NCBI GenBank assembly: GCA_964641715.1
Contig: CAZXMB010000193.1
Span: forward strand, 1 to 5,098
Direction of reading: 5' to 3'
From: CAZXMB01 sp964641715
GTDB lineage: Bacteria > Desulfobacterota > BSN033 > UBA1163
DNA length: 5,098 nucleotides
Shown here: positions 5,097 through 5,098 of the stretch, one piece after another
How the letters are laid out: each line of letters starts with the position of its first letter
Position numbering within the stretch: position 1 is the stretch's first letter
Position numbers and translations under genes: made by a program
Notes under the pieces: model-generated
The model's input: only the letters and a program-made list of their open reading frames with translations
What the model was told of the DNA's origin: nothing
Databases searched by the model: none

Positions 5097-5098
5097 AG

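Overview
The window looks like chromosomal DNA from an anaerobic, acyl-CoA-degrading bacterium. A Desulfobacterota (former Deltaproteobacteria) syntroph or sulfate reducer is the best guess. This rests on protein resemblance (an acyl-CoA dehydrogenase of the glutaryl/alicyclic acyl-CoA clade, and a thiolase paired with a DUF35 protein) and on moderate GC with strong GGAGG-type ribosome binding sites. No rRNA or other taxonomic marker is present, so the assignment is an inference.

Layout. On the minus strand, read right to left, come ruvX (3769-3329) and mltG (3351-2320), overlapping by 23 nt. A 326-nt gap without a convincing gene follows. Then come an SCP2/SCP-x-type thiolase (1993-815), a DUF35 zinc-ribbon/OB-fold protein (811-398) whose start lies 3 nt after the thiolase stop, an 87-nt spacer holding a GC-rich hairpin, and an unrecognised 93-residue protein (310-29). 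On the plus strand, an acyl-CoA dehydrogenase (3951-5096) diverges from ruvX. The 181-nt divergent region carries a near-consensus sigma-70-type promoter for the dehydrogenase and two candidate promoters for ruvX.

How the genes fit together. ruvX and mltG are housekeeping genes (RNase H-fold nuclease family; septal or lateral peptidoglycan glycan-strand termination). The thiolase and DUF35 genes form a tight pair of the kind known to give thiolase-DUF35 complexes (BbsB/BbsA-like, Ltp2/ChsH2-like). With the acyl-CoA dehydrogenase they suggest beta-oxidation-like breakdown of a fatty, alicyclic or aromatic acid, but no enzyme here fixes the substrate.

The most unusual feature is in the gap between mltG and the thiolase gene. 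There, two arms of about 43 bp form an ungapped imperfect inverted repeat (29 of 43 identical, including runs of 9 and 8 identical bases) and bound a 159-bp segment. This looks like a small palindromic element, MITE-like or a dispersed intergenic repeat, sitting in the thiolase leader. I found no clearly new multi-gene system in the window.
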